Positions 35,111 through 48,966 are shown, counted from the first letter of the stretch. The stretch: DNA of 64,000 nt from Ampullaceana balthica (GCA_944989445.1 CALYLW010000680.1:386936-450935); one strand, 5' to 3'. The notes: generated from the sequence alone by a model not told the origin. Made by a program: numbers and translations.

Positions 35111-36203
35111 CTGCGGGGAAGAGAAATGGAAACATCTTTCACATTGGGCAATATTATTGAAAAATGATATCGAAAAAACAGGAGAGTTGGTAGTTGGGTG
35201 TTGAAAAATAACTTAATCAAAATTACTCAGGCAATAATTTTAATAGATATTACATCATTAAGAATTTTCTATAGTATTGGGGTATATAGTACAAAGCCTG
35301 GTCAATGTCATTATGTAGCAGCGGCTAGAATGAGAATTGAAATTAAGAGCAAACTTTCGTAGAATTAGATTAGAATAGTATGTGGAGATGTATGTCCGAA
35401 TAAATAGAAACAAAAAAACAACTCCATTTAAGATGTTCTCTCAGACGGTTTAAGAGAACACTGGCAGACCAACTATCACGGACAAACAATGGAGTAGTCA
35501 ACAGACCTATACGTTTGAGAACCACTGTTCTTGTTTACTCCGGCGTAGTTTTGTCGTCATAATTAGATTTCAATCTCTCCTCCCCCCACCCATCCCCTCT
35601 ACGATACAATCAGATACTGTGTACGCCAGGTAGTCTGACGATTGAAAAAAATGGCTCCCTTCCCTAGAATTCTCTTTGAGTTATTTTTAGTACTGATACT
35701 TCGCCCAACTGGCACAATCGAAATGACATGATCAAGGCAGATAATCGAAGAGACTGCGACTGATCAATGAGATAAAGATAATAAGAAAATTAACCTCATC
35801 GTCGCTCTTCCACTGCTTACACGGCTTTGATCGTCTCTCTCACAGACACACACGCACGCAAATACGCCCGCACGCACACAAATACGCACGCAAGATATGG
35901 GGCGCTAGGAAAAATGGTGTGTCGGGAAAATCAAGAAGCGATGTTGATAGACTTTAAGTATCCATTAGTGTTATGCACCTGACAAACGTTAGATATTAAA
36001 AGTCCATTTTTTAAAAAAAATTTTTAATTTGAGAAAAAGAAAGAAGCAAAACAAATTTCAAGCGAGTAATATATTACACTTTAAGGGAAATAAGCGATTT
36101 CATTTTTTCAAATATGAATTATATAATTATAACACCAAATTTTAATTATATAAAATAGTTATTATTTATAACAAATACCTTTTAATTTTATTTTGAGATT
36201 ATC

Positions 36204-36396
36204 CAGGGTCGGATTTAGACTTGATGGAGCCCTAAGCTATTTGAGATATCGGGGCTCTTTTGAAGTCCAGACATTCTATGTCAGTGCCAAATATGATTTT
36301 CGAATAACTAGATTTTTTTTTGAATTCCGTGGGCCCCCCAAGAAGGCGGGAGCCCTACGCTAAAGCTTGTTTAGCAAATAGGTAAATCCAGCACCG
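36204..36396. mobile_element. hAT-like MITE with near-perfect target duplication
   Basis: A 193-bp element with left end CAGGGTCGGATTTA and right end TAAATCCAGCACCG. The flanks agattatc and agagtatc match at 7 of 8 positions. It is non-coding. Confidence 0.8.
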
Positions 36397-36588
36397 AGAG
36401 TATCTGACCTCTGGTACACCAGCGCGTATTTATTTAAATTTGCAAAAATGTTGTTGATAAAAGTAATAATTAAACGCTTCGAAAGTTACTTAATTTTTCA
36501 AATAGGATTAATTTTGATGTTTGCTCGGACCGTACACACACTCACACGCGCATACATGCACGCACACACAATAATGTCGGGAGTGGAG

Positions 36589-36746
36589 AATAGTTCCCTT
36601 TAACCTGCGTGGCTGCGTTGCCGCCCAGATATCTGACCGACGCCGCGCAGCTGTCTTTGGATTACCGCGCAGAAAATTAAGTAAAATATTGCACGAAAAA
36701 TGGATGCTGTGCAATTTTGGACCACCAAACCTTAGAGGAGACATTG
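36589..36746. mobile_element. hAT-like MITE of the CAATGTTCCC family, copy 2
   Basis: Reverse orientation relative to 30281. It has AATAGTTCCCTTTAACCTGC at the left, GCCGCGCAGC inside and CCTTAGAGGAGACATTG at the right. The flanks gagtggag and gagcggag match at 7 of 8 positions. Confidence 0.85.
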
Positions 36747-37759
36747 GAGCGGAGGAATAGGGTGCAGAGAGATGGACGCAAATCTCCAAGAAACATCATC
36801 ATTGTGGGTTGATCCCTGCCCCCAGGAGTTACCGCCTCCTGAACATTAAAAGGTGTTTTATTTTCAAACATAGTTTCCGTTCCTTTGTGGCGATGAAACA
36901 AATCCTCACCTTGCAATAATTTTCTTCAAACTCTCAAATCAAAACGCAGCTGTGTATTTTTATCTCTCATTTTCCTCAGCTTCTTCCAAAAGCCTTGTAT
37001 GTTTTCTTCTCTTCATCCCCTTCTTTATCTTAGCCTATCATAGTCGGCTTGCATCCCCCCTCCACAAAGTACAGTCAGCAAATATGACGTCTTTGTTAAA
37101 GTTCCATCCCCTTCACCCCCTCCCCCCCACACACATACACACAGAATAAGTTTCAATGACTCTCTTCCATTTTCCTCTAGTCATGTACAAACACGTGACG
37201 CGTTCTGTCAGAAACACCTTTAGCACCTTTGGGAACCGCGAGGTTTTCATTAGCCGGTTCTTAGATCTTTCGTGCGCAACTCTGGCTAGTTGATCCGAGC
37301 TGGGTGTTACCAAGAGGATCCACGGAGTCCTTTATAATACCCCATGGTTGTTACTTTAAGATTTACATCGCTGTGTGACCCAACCCGTGTGCTACTGGAG
37401 TGTTTACACAGCCCCGTGACTCAATAGGTATAAGTAGAATGTTTCCCTACCAGTACGTTTTGTGTATCCTAACTGGATTGTTTACAACATCAAGTAAGCA
37501 CATGAGTACCTTTGGTTCAACCTCGCACTTCTTTTTCTGCATATATTATGCAACATTAATGGACCTATTGTTATTATTATGAATAGACCTATGCTTTCTA
37601 AAAATTCTAGGTGTTTCAAATCCAAATTTGAGTAAGAGGATTTTATTGTCATTATTTGTTTCTAAAACTATTTCTTTAATATACTCATTTTATTTCCAAC
37701 AAATTATGTTTATGAATATGCTATGTTGACGTACTTTACTATTGTATAGTAACAATTTA

Positions 37760-38055
37760 ACGCGGTGGTAGAGTGGCAGCGCACTGGACTGTCGTACCGA
37801 TGGTCACAGTCACGGGTTCGAATCCGTGTGAAGGCAAGGATTTGTTCCCGGGGCCTAGGGCGTCCCTGAGTCACCCCGCTCCGAATGGGTACCTAACTAG
37901 ATGTAGTGTTAGGCGGCTGGGTAATGCGTGGAACCCACAAAGCCGTGGCCTGTGAACGCTGCATCACTTGCCAACAGATCATCTGTCATGGTCTGTGGAC
38001 GCAACTATCTTCTGCATAGAAGGAGCGTCTGTATAGATAAGATAAGATAAGATAT
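37760..38055 (+). mobile_element. tRNA-derived SINE
   Basis: The head has an RNA polymerase III A-box-like GTGGTAGAGTGGCAGCGC, and a B box GGGTTCGAATCCG within a perfect T-stem (CACGG/CCGTG). The body runs about 190 bp, and the 3' tail is CTTCTGCATAGAAGGAGCGT plus (GATAA)n. The tail matches the LINE-like 3' ends at 27236, 29314 and 32154, implying a shared reverse transcriptase. It is not a functional tRNA gene. Confidence 0.85.
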
Positions 38056-39149
38056 TTTTAGCCCCCATTTGTTGACATATTAACATTTTGAAGCGTTTCT
38101 TAGCTCTATCAATTTCTCAGTTATAAATATTTTCGTTTTAGTTTATGCTCGTCAATACATGTAATAACAATTATTTTTTTTAAAAGCATTGCATTTTCAG
38201 TTAGTGTTTTATTAAATGTATTAAAGGGGTTTCAAAAAATATCTTTGAAACTGTGTTGAATTCATTGATATGTTTCTATTTACTTTTAAGATTTTTTTAT
38301 ACGACAAAAAAGAACCAAAGAAGCATATTCGTATGCTAGTTTCGATCGATACCATGAATATCGAGTACGATTATTTACGACGTACAAAGTTTGGTAAGAC
38401 ATTTTTCTATAACAAATAACTAAAGAATCAGTTTCTTTTAATTAAAATAAATATATAAAGCACAAGATACACAGCGAAATGACTCTTATTTTTAAAAAAA
38501 AATATATATATATTATATTCGGTGACATTTCACACGGTAAGTTCTTCACGGATAATTTGATATCATCAAATGAACGCTAGTATGCAATGCTTCCCAGAAT
38601 GTGTATATACTCCAGATTACAACCAATAGTTTTCTTTTTGTATATTTTTTTTTAACACGTGAACAAAGATGGCATCAAGATGAACGAGGTGGCGCGAGTT
38701 CCGGCCCACGTGTGGGTGTGGGGTGCTGGTTCCGGGCCTGGTCTTTACAACAGCAGTCAGGACGATAACAGAATAGGGTAAGAGAGACCGGGGGTGGGGG
38801 GTGGGGGTGAATGGGATAACATAATAGGGTAAGCCAGACGGAGGGGTGAATGGGAGATTAGAAATAAAATGGATAGAAGGGAAACGATTTAATTCTTAAA
38901 CATGAAGTTTTCAGCCGAGGAAAGAGAGATTAAGGGAAAGAGAAGATTGGAGAAAGAAGAAAAAAAGGGGGGGGGGCGACGTTCGTTGTAAGAAGCTCAT
39001 GATGGCAGTCTGTTAAGCCTTTCATGACAACGATGGAAACATGAGGGTGTGTGTGTGTGTGGGGTGGGGGTATAGTTGATGTTTTAATAACATGAACACA
39101 ATTTCCTCATTTTTTTCCCAAAGCGATCCACTTCCACGGTGAAGTTATT

Positions 39150-39620
39150 GACGCAATGTCGTGATTGACACAATGACGTGATGGACACAATGTCATGATT
39201 GACACAATGACGTAATCGACACAATGACGTGATGGACACAATGTCATGATTGACACATTGACGTGATTGACACAATGACGTGATGGACACAATGTCATGA
39301 TTGACACATTGACGTGATTGACACATTGACGTGATTGACACAATGATGTGATGGACACATTGACGTGATTGACACAATGACGTGATGGACACAATGTCAT
39401 GATTGACACAATGACGTGATCGACACAATGACGTGATGGACACAATGTCATGATTGACACATTGACGTGATTAACACAATGACGTGATTGACACAATGTC
39501 ATGATCGACACAATGACGTGATCGACACAATGACGTGATTCACACATTGACATGATTGACACATTGACATGATTGACACAATGCCTCAAAGTGACACGAT
39601 GTCGCGAATGACACAATGAC
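39150..39620. repeat. 17-bp minisatellite rich in TGACGT
   Basis: About 27 copies of units such as TGACACAATGACGTGAT and GGACACAATGTCATGAT in a loose higher-order alternation. The long - strand open frames across it are artefacts. Confidence 0.9.
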
Positions 39621-39739
39621 GGGACGGACATTTAATCGAGCCTCCATTCATCTCAGGACAGATGTGATACTTGTGGAGGATCACTATTCTTAAGAAAGTA
39701 GAGCAGCGCTCCGTAACAGTATTTACCTCACATCATGCT

Positions 39740-39930
39740 TAATGCTCCCTCTAATGTTCGTTGGTCTGTGTGCAAAGTAAAGAAACTCGTCTGCAAAGTT
39801 GCACAGCATTCAATTTTTTTATTTGGTTCAATATTTTACCAAATTTTCTGCGCGGTATCCCTAAACTGCTGCGCAACGTCGGTAAGATATCTGCGCGGCC
39901 GCGCACCCGCGCAGCTTAAAGGGAGTATAG
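39740..39930. mobile_element. hAT-like MITE of the CAATGTTCCC family, copy 3
   Basis: Same orientation as 30281 and 191 bp long. The ends are TAATGCTCCCTCTAATG and CTTAAAGGGAGTATAG, with a perfect 8-bp duplication atcatgct at 39732-39739 and 39931-39938. Confidence 0.92.
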
Positions 39931-40660
39931 ATCATGCTTAGACCCCCCAGTGACAGAGAAACGGAGTGGGGTGAGGGGATTTTAAGCCCTGGCGGCAGTT
40001 GCCTTACTTATTTGGAGGATTGCGATTTCGTTTAGAGCCGTATTATCCATGGGAGAGTCCCCATTTAGACTCTGCGACACTACTCGTAGTCGCTGGGTCG
40101 TGTTAAGATTGCAAGTGGTAAACCGAAAACGTTCACGAAAACAATATATTTGACAATTCTTTTAAGATTAAAATATTTAAAAATAGACCATAATTTACTT
40201 TGAAATCTACCAACGCATTAGTAGAGTAGAAAAAAAAAGTCTTTTTGTTAAATATTGTTTCATGATCTTCGTATTTAAAAATATATCAACAATTAACTGC
40301 ATCTTGTAAAATGTGGTGATGCTATGAACGTTTTTCAACTTTAATTATTGTTTTTCTGTTCTGATTTAAAGCCTACATTTTTAATTTTAAAAATATCAGT
40401 CAAACATATTTTAAACAAAGTAATCTGATGAAAATAAAATACTAGATACACAAAAGAATTCTGTTATCAGAACAAAAACTTAAAGCTCTATTTATGGACT
40501 CCACACAAACGCGGCGACTTAATATAAATCAAGTGAGCTCCACGTATATTGTAAAGCAAGATACTTGTTCTCAGATGATATGTAAAATGTATAAAATAGG
40601 GTATCTTGTATATAATCAACACACTTAAAGTTTTACTAACAGGTTATAAATTGCAGGGGA

Positions 40661-40957
40661 AAGGTTGCAAACGGTAACCAGACAAAACGACAAGGTGACA
40701 AACGACAAGGTGACAAAAATAGTTCAAACTAGGACAGCGAAAAAAAAAGGCAATGATTTTGACTGAAGAGTGTTTTTAGTTTTGGACGCTGAGCTATTGA
40801 GTCTCACACCGTTAGTCTATGTTCAAAGTGACATAGTCACGGGGACTTCATTAGGGGGTTCTACAGTGATCTACGTTGTTTCTATGAGACCTTGTCGTTT
40901 TGTCACCTTGTCGTATTGTCTCCTTGTCGTTTTGTCATGTATGGAACCGTTGCAAAC
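40661..40957. mobile_element. Foldback element with long inverted arms
   Basis: The left arm TTGCAAACGGTAACCAGACA continues AAACGACAAGGTGACAAACG. The right arm, reversed, reads TTGCAACGGTTCCATACATG then ACAAAACGACAAGGAGACAA. The arms are about 55-65 bp and contain a repeated ACGACAAGGTGACAAA motif. It is non-coding. Confidence 0.7.
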
Positions 40958-42477
40958 AGATACTGCGAGAACTTTCCTAAGACCGCTTGTTGGACTGCTC
41001 AGGGACTAAATTTTTGTTGATCTCTTAAGACCCCATGATGTTTTGATAGGGGCCAAACAGAGTCGCGTGTTTGAGATCCCTTTGTTATTACGTCATATTT
41101 GGAAACTTACATTTTTTATGAACGTGTTTTGCTGACGCTACCTGCCGTTTGGACGCTGCTGCGACAGCTCATATTTTTATCATGAACCGCGCAGCGAATA
41201 GACGGTGCGCATGCAACATCAAAGGGAGGCGAACGGGTTCATGACATTTTCATATTGTCGTGGCACTCGTAAGGGAATTAACTCACAGGGGTTGAAAGGA
41301 AATACGAACTTCCGAAAATAGACGGTATTATAGAATCTCATTAAGATAGTTAATGAACAGTTGTGACTCAACAGACACATTCCACGTTTATGAATTATTA
41401 GGTACATGTATTATGAGTGGCGCATATTTTATTTAACTTACAGCTATAGTCTATTAAATAATTACCCATATTATTTAAGCTGTCATACTTTTTGTCTCAT
41501 CGACCCTAAAACACTCTAAATATATGGTATACGCGTTCGTTACGTAATCTAATAAGGATAACACATAGCTCTATGATAAACTCAGATAAAATTCCTGATT
41601 TCAAACGAAAAACGAGAGTTCTAAAAATAAACACAGCGCGTTTGGTGCGTACTATTCCTACAGCTAACTGCAAAAGATTCTCACGTGGTCTCTTCATAGG
41701 CTACATGGAAGTCTAACACGAAATGTTTATAAATAAATAAACCATCAATATCACTACAAGAAGTTTTGAAAATGAATCCCAGGCAACACTAAAGAAATGT
41801 TTGACTTTTTCTAGATTATTCTAGAACAAGAGAAGAGTCGCGGGGGTGGGGGGGGGGTAGGGGGTCAGACTCCAGACTTTCGGCCCCACTTTGACCCCAG
41901 TTAAGAACCCCGCCTCACTAGCCTCCTTTTTCTACACGGTCGTAAATAGTCCACAAAGTGACCATTATGATGTAGCCGTTTTTTCCTAGTCCCAGACAAT
42001 TAGCCCAGTTATCTGCACACCAACATTGCGGCGTGCGCTGCGACACGTCTGAATGTGGCAGTGAGTGTAATTGAAAGTGTAAGGCGGCAGGGCCTGGGAC
42101 AGTGGGAGGGCGGGACTGACATGGATAGGAAATACCCAGAGATTAGGGCCTGGCCTTCCATCGCACTGTGATGTATGTCACCTCACTGTGATCTATAGCA
42201 CCTGAAAGATGCCCCTAACTTTAGCATCACACTGTGGATTAGCTGGGCACAACATAATCCAGCAGAGTGCCTAGGGGCTTTGCTGACGGGCCACTATCGA
42301 TCGCCTTCGCAATATTAATGTACGCTTCTGTAAGTGGAGGTGTCCGAAACGGGGGCAGCGGTGGAGATCCTGGAGATTGTCTTGCTCGATCTTGCTAACC
42401 AGTGGTCTGATCTGCCTTTGTGAAATGAATCTTTAATACTTACATTGGTCAAAGAATGTTTAGTATGTCCATGTTCA

Positions 42478-43065
42478 GGCCAACAAATGTACTAACTTTG
42501 TACAACAAACATGTACTAACTTTGTACAACAAACATGTACTAACTTTGTACAACAAACATGTACTAACTTTGTACAACAAACATGTACTAACTTTGTACA
42601 ACAAACATGTACTAACTTTGTACAACAACAAATGTACTAACTTTGTACAACAAACATGTACTAACTTTGTACAACAACAAATGTACTAACTTTGTACAAC
42701 AAACATGTACTAACTTTGTACAACAAACATTTACTAACTTTGTACAACAAACATGTACTAACTTTGTACAACAACAAATGTACTGACTTTGTACAACAAA
42801 CATGTACTAACTTTGTACAACAACAAATGTACTAACTTTGTACAACAAACATGTACTAACTTTGTACAACAACAAATGTACTAACTTTGTACAACAAACA
42901 TGTACTAACTTTGTACAACAAACATGTACTAACTTTGTACAACAAACATGTACTAACTTTGTACAACAACAAATGTACTGACTTTGTACAACAAACATGT
43001 ACTAACTTTGTACAACAAACATGTGCTGACTTTGTACAACAACAAATGTGCCGACTTCAGTGTTT
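42478..43065. repeat. 24/25-bp minisatellite
   Basis: About 24 copies of AACTTTGTACAACAAACATG+TACT, with a variant carrying AACAACAAATGTACT interspersed. The copies are highly similar. It is open in frames on both strands. Confidence 0.95.
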
Positions 43066-43147
43066 GTGCTAATTTACGAATTCCATGCGTTTGTGCATGC
43101 ACAAAGTCAGCACATCTTTTGTTCAAATACTGACTTTCTACTACCAC

Positions 43148-46060
43148 ACATTTGATAATAATAATGTGAGAACTAATTAAGCTCGACGCCCCAGCCTGAA
43201 GTGTGATTCACCACGATTTACATTTTAAAAAAAAATTAATATACATTTCCACAATTCCATATATGCATACTTTCAAACCAAAAACAAAAATCTCATCATA
43301 ATTAAACAAGACATATAGTACCATGGACGGTACAGATAATATTCGATTAGCAGTCAACGAAAAGTCAGATCGTAAGTAGGGAAAGTAAAATTTTAAAACA
43401 TGTTTTTGGATGCACTTTTGTCTAGGAATCCTCGAATGTGTAACAGTAGAGCATCCATTGCCTTTGGGGCACAAAAAGTGAAAGACCTTTCACATAATGT
43501 TTCAGTGCTTGTCTTAGAAACAGAAAGAAATGAGGAGCGAGGCTAACGATTCCGTGAGCAGACAGTGAGAAGTTCGGGGAGATACAAAAGGCATGAGTCG
43601 GAAAAAAAATTGAGGCAGAGAACGGACAGTTAGTTGTCCGTGCATGCTTGTAGCCTACAGGGAGCCAATGAAGTGAACGAAGTAGTGTGGTGATATGGTC
43701 GCGTTGTTTCGCTTTTAGATTAGCCTGGTAGCTGAAATTTCAACATTTTGTAGTTTTTCTATGTATTGATTTGGTGGATATGATTCACAGACTTTGTCAA
43801 TTTGTCATTTATTTTTTGTTTGACTCTTATGACCACGTTTTCTTTGCTTATTCTGACTTCTGAGCTATCCACTATAGCTTAGATTAGAATCAACTTGACC
43901 AGTTACTGCGGCCTTTAAAAAAAAACAACAGCAAAATATCTTATACATGAAACTGACTTCATCAAGTAATTGAAATATTAGTCACATTTGCTTTATTTCT
44001 TTGAATTTTTCAGCGATAAAACATATTATATTTCTTTCTAGTCTTGAAATGTTGTTTTTGACCCGTTGAGAATAAATAAAATGTATGTTTTGAATAAATC
44101 AAATTTAGATGTAGGTTTAGTAATTTTACCAAACTTCCACATTTCTCAAAAAACAAGCCCCGGGCCAACGGTGTAATTACCTGGTAAATGCGTTTGTTCT
44201 TTTACCTAACTTTTTACCTAAAATAAACCTAATTTTGCCTCACTCTGTTAATTTTATCATAACTGAAAATGATTGATGTTTTCAAATTAAAAATGTTCAC
44301 TTTAAAAATTCATTATAAAAAATTTCAATGCATAACTATCAATCTTGTTCTAATTATTCCCAGCCAATTTCTGTTTTTGTTTTAGCGAGTGCTCCCCCCA
44401 CCCCTTTTTTTTTACCACTGTTTCTCCAATTGAAAGGTACTTCCTGTCTTCCTTGACACTCGTTGAAGGGACGGCTTCCATTCTTTCATTTTTCTCCGGC
44501 GATTTATTTACTTTATCAAAACTTGACTGATGGATGTTGAAAACATTTCACAGCTTGTTATCGTTACGAACCAAAACAAGCTAATGGGATGTCCCAACGG
44601 CATGGTGAATTTTGTTCCATCTCATCCATCTCCCAACGGCTTAAAGATAATATAGAATATAGAACTTCACTGATCTTTCAGAAATATATCAATGACGCCC
44701 GAAAGGATCATAGAAAACTAATAAAATAGAAAGCAATGGAGATTCGTGACGTGGTGAAGATGTGACGTGCGGTATTCGAGATAAAGGCATAGCGCTCAAA
44801 GCGATGCAAGTTCTTACATCAAATTCAGGGACATTTTGTTTTCATTTTCAACTGTTTGTTTTGTTATTGAACTATTTAGATGTTCATTTAACAAGTGCAT
44901 CATGTTTTCTGAGTTAAAATCATTTCCACATCTTTATTTAGGATAAAGTGCAACATTTATTACAGTAAAATCCTTGTAGATCTTGCCCAGGAGATAAAGA
45001 CCGAACGATTTGATCACAAATTTGATGGCTGGATCTTTCATTCCTTTAATTTAATAAATTAACTATTGTTCGATCAAAGTGTTCGCGGAAGCAAAACAAA
45101 TAATTAAATGTGAAAAAACAAAAACTTGTATCTGTACAATATCAAACATTAACATTCGGCTCAGGTGTTAGTTGAAGTGTGAATTATTAAACCTACTCTC
45201 AGCTCTGCACCGTGCGCTGATTAGATATCAAGTTTCCTGCACCTGTTTAGGAGTAATTGGTCATAATATAACATTCACGTTGATTTTTTAATAAAAAAAA
45301 TAACTCAAATTTGTAACATTTTAATCACATACAACGAAAAGTGCGGCTACTTGAGTCATGACACACCACACATCCAAATTATCGTCGCCCTTACCTTAGT
45401 TGACGACCTGGACGATGGTAGGATACCCACCTACTAGACTCCCCCCCCCGGAAAAAATACAACAACACCCCTCATAGGATGAGAGGACTGTTTTGTTCTG
45501 CTGGAATAACCACACGCCACATGGCTGAGCATTAAATAAGCACCCTAGGCCATGAGAGCGTGCCTACATCCATAGCGACTCGGGGTGCTGATAGAACTGA
45601 CCTCACGATAATACGTCATATGTTCTCAAACATTCTCTCTCAACATATTTTATTTTATGTCTTGGGAGGCGTATCTAAGTTGTTTTTATTTAAGGGACGC
45701 TGGGGGGGGGTCATGAAGTTAGGATTTCCGCTCTATATTTTTAATAACATCACTAAAAAATAATGTTGGTGAAATCGGCTGATACATGTAAAACCAAAAT
45801 AAAATTTAACTTGTGCCATTCGAATCAATTGTTAAACATTTCAGTTTTACAAAATATAATTTAATGCAAGCATTGTCGTACATTTGAAATTAAAATAATA
45901 ACATTCTCAAAGATATTAAGAGAGTTACGAATTTTGATACAGTACTCAAGCATGGAAATGGAGAGGGGGGTAAGGAGGAAAGAGAGAAAGTGACAGAAAG
46001 AGAGAGTGAGGGTACATTTTGTATAATTGAAAAGTCTAAACAGCCGAGGTAAGGGGTCTA
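43148..46060. other. Non-coding stretch, nothing recognised
   Basis: No exon, RNA gene or element could be supported. It has C or G runs at 45441 and 45701 and generally AT-rich single-copy-looking sequence. Confidence 0.4.
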
Positions 46061-46064
46061 TAAC

Positions 46065-46300
46065 TGACAATTCATAGCTTACAGTCCATAATTGACAGCC
46101 CATAGTTGAAAACCTGTAGTTGACAGTCCATAACTGACAGCCCATAGCTGACAACCTGCAGCTGACAGTCCATAACTGACAGCCTATAGCTGACAACCCG
46201 TAGCTAGCAGTCCATAACTGACAATCCATAACTGACAATCCATAACTGACAATCCATAACTGACAATCCATAACTGACAATCCATAACTGACAGTCCATA
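46065..46300. repeat. 14-bp minisatellite
   Basis: About 17 copies of CCATAACTGACAAT. The right half is nearly perfect and the left half degenerate (CCATAGCTGACAACC variants). Confidence 0.92.
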
Positions 46301-48079
46301 TATAGAATCCATACGGTTGTAACAAAAGATTTGAACGCATTTAAAGACAGTTGTCCACAACCAGTAACATAGTTGAAGTTGAGGTCACGTCTTCGCAACG
46401 TCCCGGACTTTGTCTTTGTATCTGTTGGCTATAAGCTCAGTAATCAGCTTTTGGTTTATCTTTTTTAATGACAGATCCGGTGATACAAGGGCTAAAAACT
46501 TCAACCAATGGGCAGCGTTACTGCTTAAAGTATTCAAATTAACGTGTAGTGTTTAAGGGACCGGCGAAATACTGTAATGTCAATGCGACCACTCGCTGTG
46601 TGGAGAAGTGTGTGGAATGATCAATTCGCATTTTCTCACCCAATATCTGTCGACACGCACCAGATTGGTAATGTGTCTCAAGGGAGTCTGGACAGGATGC
46701 TGGCCATCCTTCTGCTCGGACACGTGATGTCGTTGTGTTTCTCTCTTCAAAGAAGCAGGCGTCCGACACTTAGAAATCGCTTCTGCTGATACAAAGTCGT
46801 ACATAGCCTACAAGCTACTTGCTGTTTGACTAATTTATGCACCAAAGCCTCGACTATTTTATACAACAAAGCATTGATATTTTAAACACATGCAATATTC
46901 CTTGACAGATCCAACAGACATCCTTAGCCATACCCTCTATTACTGATGCCTGGTCGGTTTGAACGGCGTTTAGTATTGGAAACAGTACCCCCTAGTCTAT
47001 AAGACTTTTGAGCAAGACCCGTTAGCCAGGACAATTTTAATTTCACGCCCTGGAATTTGCAGAACTAAATCCCGATCTTAACTGAGGTAAGTAATGTTCT
47101 ATTGTGTTGTTGACAGGTTAGATCTATCGAACCGATGCTTAGCGTAATATCCAACAAATGGATTAAGTCTTTGATGAATCTTGCCAACAGCCATCAAACT
47201 TTGTAATTCCTTTATTACAGATTGCTATATTAAAAGTAATAAAACGTAATGCAACTTTTACATATAAAGAAACCGCACACGAACCATTTTAATTCATCCA
47301 TGCACACTGACATTTCCTTGTCTTATATATCACGTCATTTATATGACAACGACTTCGCTGTCGCATTAACGTCATGTCGATATTTTCCAACCCCTTTGGC
47401 CACCGAGGCGCCATGAGCGATTGTCGTTAGCGCCGGCTAAACCAGTTTGTAATTCGAACCTTGGTCAGGGAGGGATTTCAGCGGGATCCATTGGCCCCTA
47501 TAAAATGCTCAGAGGAGCCGGTTGTGCACCAGTATTTCCGCAGAAGCCACGGGCGATTAGATTCGACTGGGCTGTAAATTTACAAGTCATTCGGGCTCAC
47601 TGTTGAGGAAAAAAAATACCAGAGGACCCTGTATGTTTAAAAAAAATCGTTTATACGTCTCTTCAAGTCAAATGCCCTCAGCAGATCCGGCCCCTAGTTG
47701 CCAATTTGGACGCTACATCCTCTACCCTGGCAATCTTTGAGAGCTTCTTATACAATTCTTTATCCCTGTTCTGGACGTCTTTAAAAATAGAAGGCCAAAA
47801 AAAAAGTCTTGGAAAGATTGGTCTGAGTGCTGTTCACAAAAGATCAATTTCAGAATAGAGATAATGCTACTTAGAAGTAATCGTCTTAAAAGCAATGGAA
47901 ACCTCTAGCATGGTTTTATTATTGTTATTCCGGAGACATTCCCAACTTTCGGTTGGTATCGGGTATTGATTCGGAAGTACTCAGAAAGGGATGAGTATTA
48001 AATATTATTCATTTAATTTTCTCGTGGCGTTCACTAAAAAAAGATTCTCGATAACAGCGGTCTTAAAATTTTGGCAAAG
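46301..48079. other. Non-coding stretch, nothing firm
   Basis: No supported exon. A block with more balanced base composition at about 47400-47610 contains TGTAATTCGAACC, which reversed resembles a B box, but no A box is convincing. Confidence 0.35.
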
Positions 48080-48370
48080 AAAAACCTAGCTTAAAGCCAG
48101 GTCTACAACAATAAGTCTAAAAAATGTTTTAACTACAAGTCTATAAAAAGTAGTTCATTAAGTCATTTGAAATTTATATAGCGTATTTTTATTTTTATTA
48201 TTATTATATATAATTTTAACTCCAAGGCTATTGATTGTTAACATAAAGTCTATTGAAATGTAACTCGAAGTCTATTGAATATTAACTACGAATCTAGAGA
48301 ATGTTAATAAGTTTATTGAATGCCAACTACAAGTCTATAGAATGTTCACACGTCTAATGAATGTTAATGC
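48080..48370. repeat. Degenerate repeat of about 22 bp
   Basis: Diverged copies of AAGTCTATTGAATGTTAACT+AC. An old minisatellite. Confidence 0.6.
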
Positions 48371-48966
48371 AAATTGTGCAAAGAAAAGTAACTATCGGCT
48401 AGTTTCATGAGGCGAATTACCCAAAACATTTCTTTTACAAAAAGAACGACTAATAGGATAACTTATTGTTTGACTTCGGATTATTAGATTTATGCTGCGT
48501 AAACATCAATACACCCACACGCGCACCCGCTTGAACCACATGGTCAACCTACAAAACATTCCAGAGAACAAGGGCAAACTTCCAAACAGGACCAAGATAA
48601 AGATGGCTGCGGGGCCGAGGAAAAAAAGTAGTGATCGATAATTTAGCTCGCGAGGATATTATTCAAACCGCCATTAGTTTTTTGGCTTCTTTACACACAG
48701 CACTGGACTTTATCCCTCATGGCTGGCGTAAGAAGATTGATTTCTGGTAAGTGGGAAATGAATGATACCAAGGCTTTATACCCAGGTGACTTTGTCGGCA
48801 TGGGGCGAAAGGATAAATTACCAGTTTTACTTTGTGGGAATGGGGTAAAAAAAAAGTTATTATTATATGTCCAGTTTACTTTGTGGGCATGGATCAAAAG
48901 GATTAAAGGCCCAGTTTACTTTGGGTGGAAGAAAGAACCAAAATGTGGAGGGCAGAATATGCCCAA

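Noticed and set aside
37773..37845. tRNA gene at the head of the SINE
   Set aside because: A and B boxes are present but the acceptor stem and anticodon arm do not fold convincingly, and it is fused to a SINE body and GATAA tail.
38678..38780. Possible + strand exon (MNEVARVPAHVWVWGAGSGP) before gtaagag
   Set aside because: Only a short open run with a purine-rich acceptor region and G-rich low-complexity sequence after it; no family resemblance or partner exon.
39084..39631. Open frames of 119 and 174 codons on the - strand
   Set aside because: Entirely 17-bp minisatellite translation (SITSLCQSRQCVNHD type); unit slippage keeps frames open.
45861..46340. Open frame of 159 codons on the - strand
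   Set aside because: Mostly 14-bp minisatellite (QLWTVSYGLS type) plus flanking non-coding sequence.
47400..47610. Second tRNA-like SINE head
   Set aside because: Only a B-box-like GGTTCGAATTA on the - strand; no A box at the right distance and no tail.
48719..48750. Short + strand ATG exon MAGVRRLIS before gtaagtg
   Set aside because: Ten codons with a good donor but no promoter features, no partner exon and no recognisable peptide.
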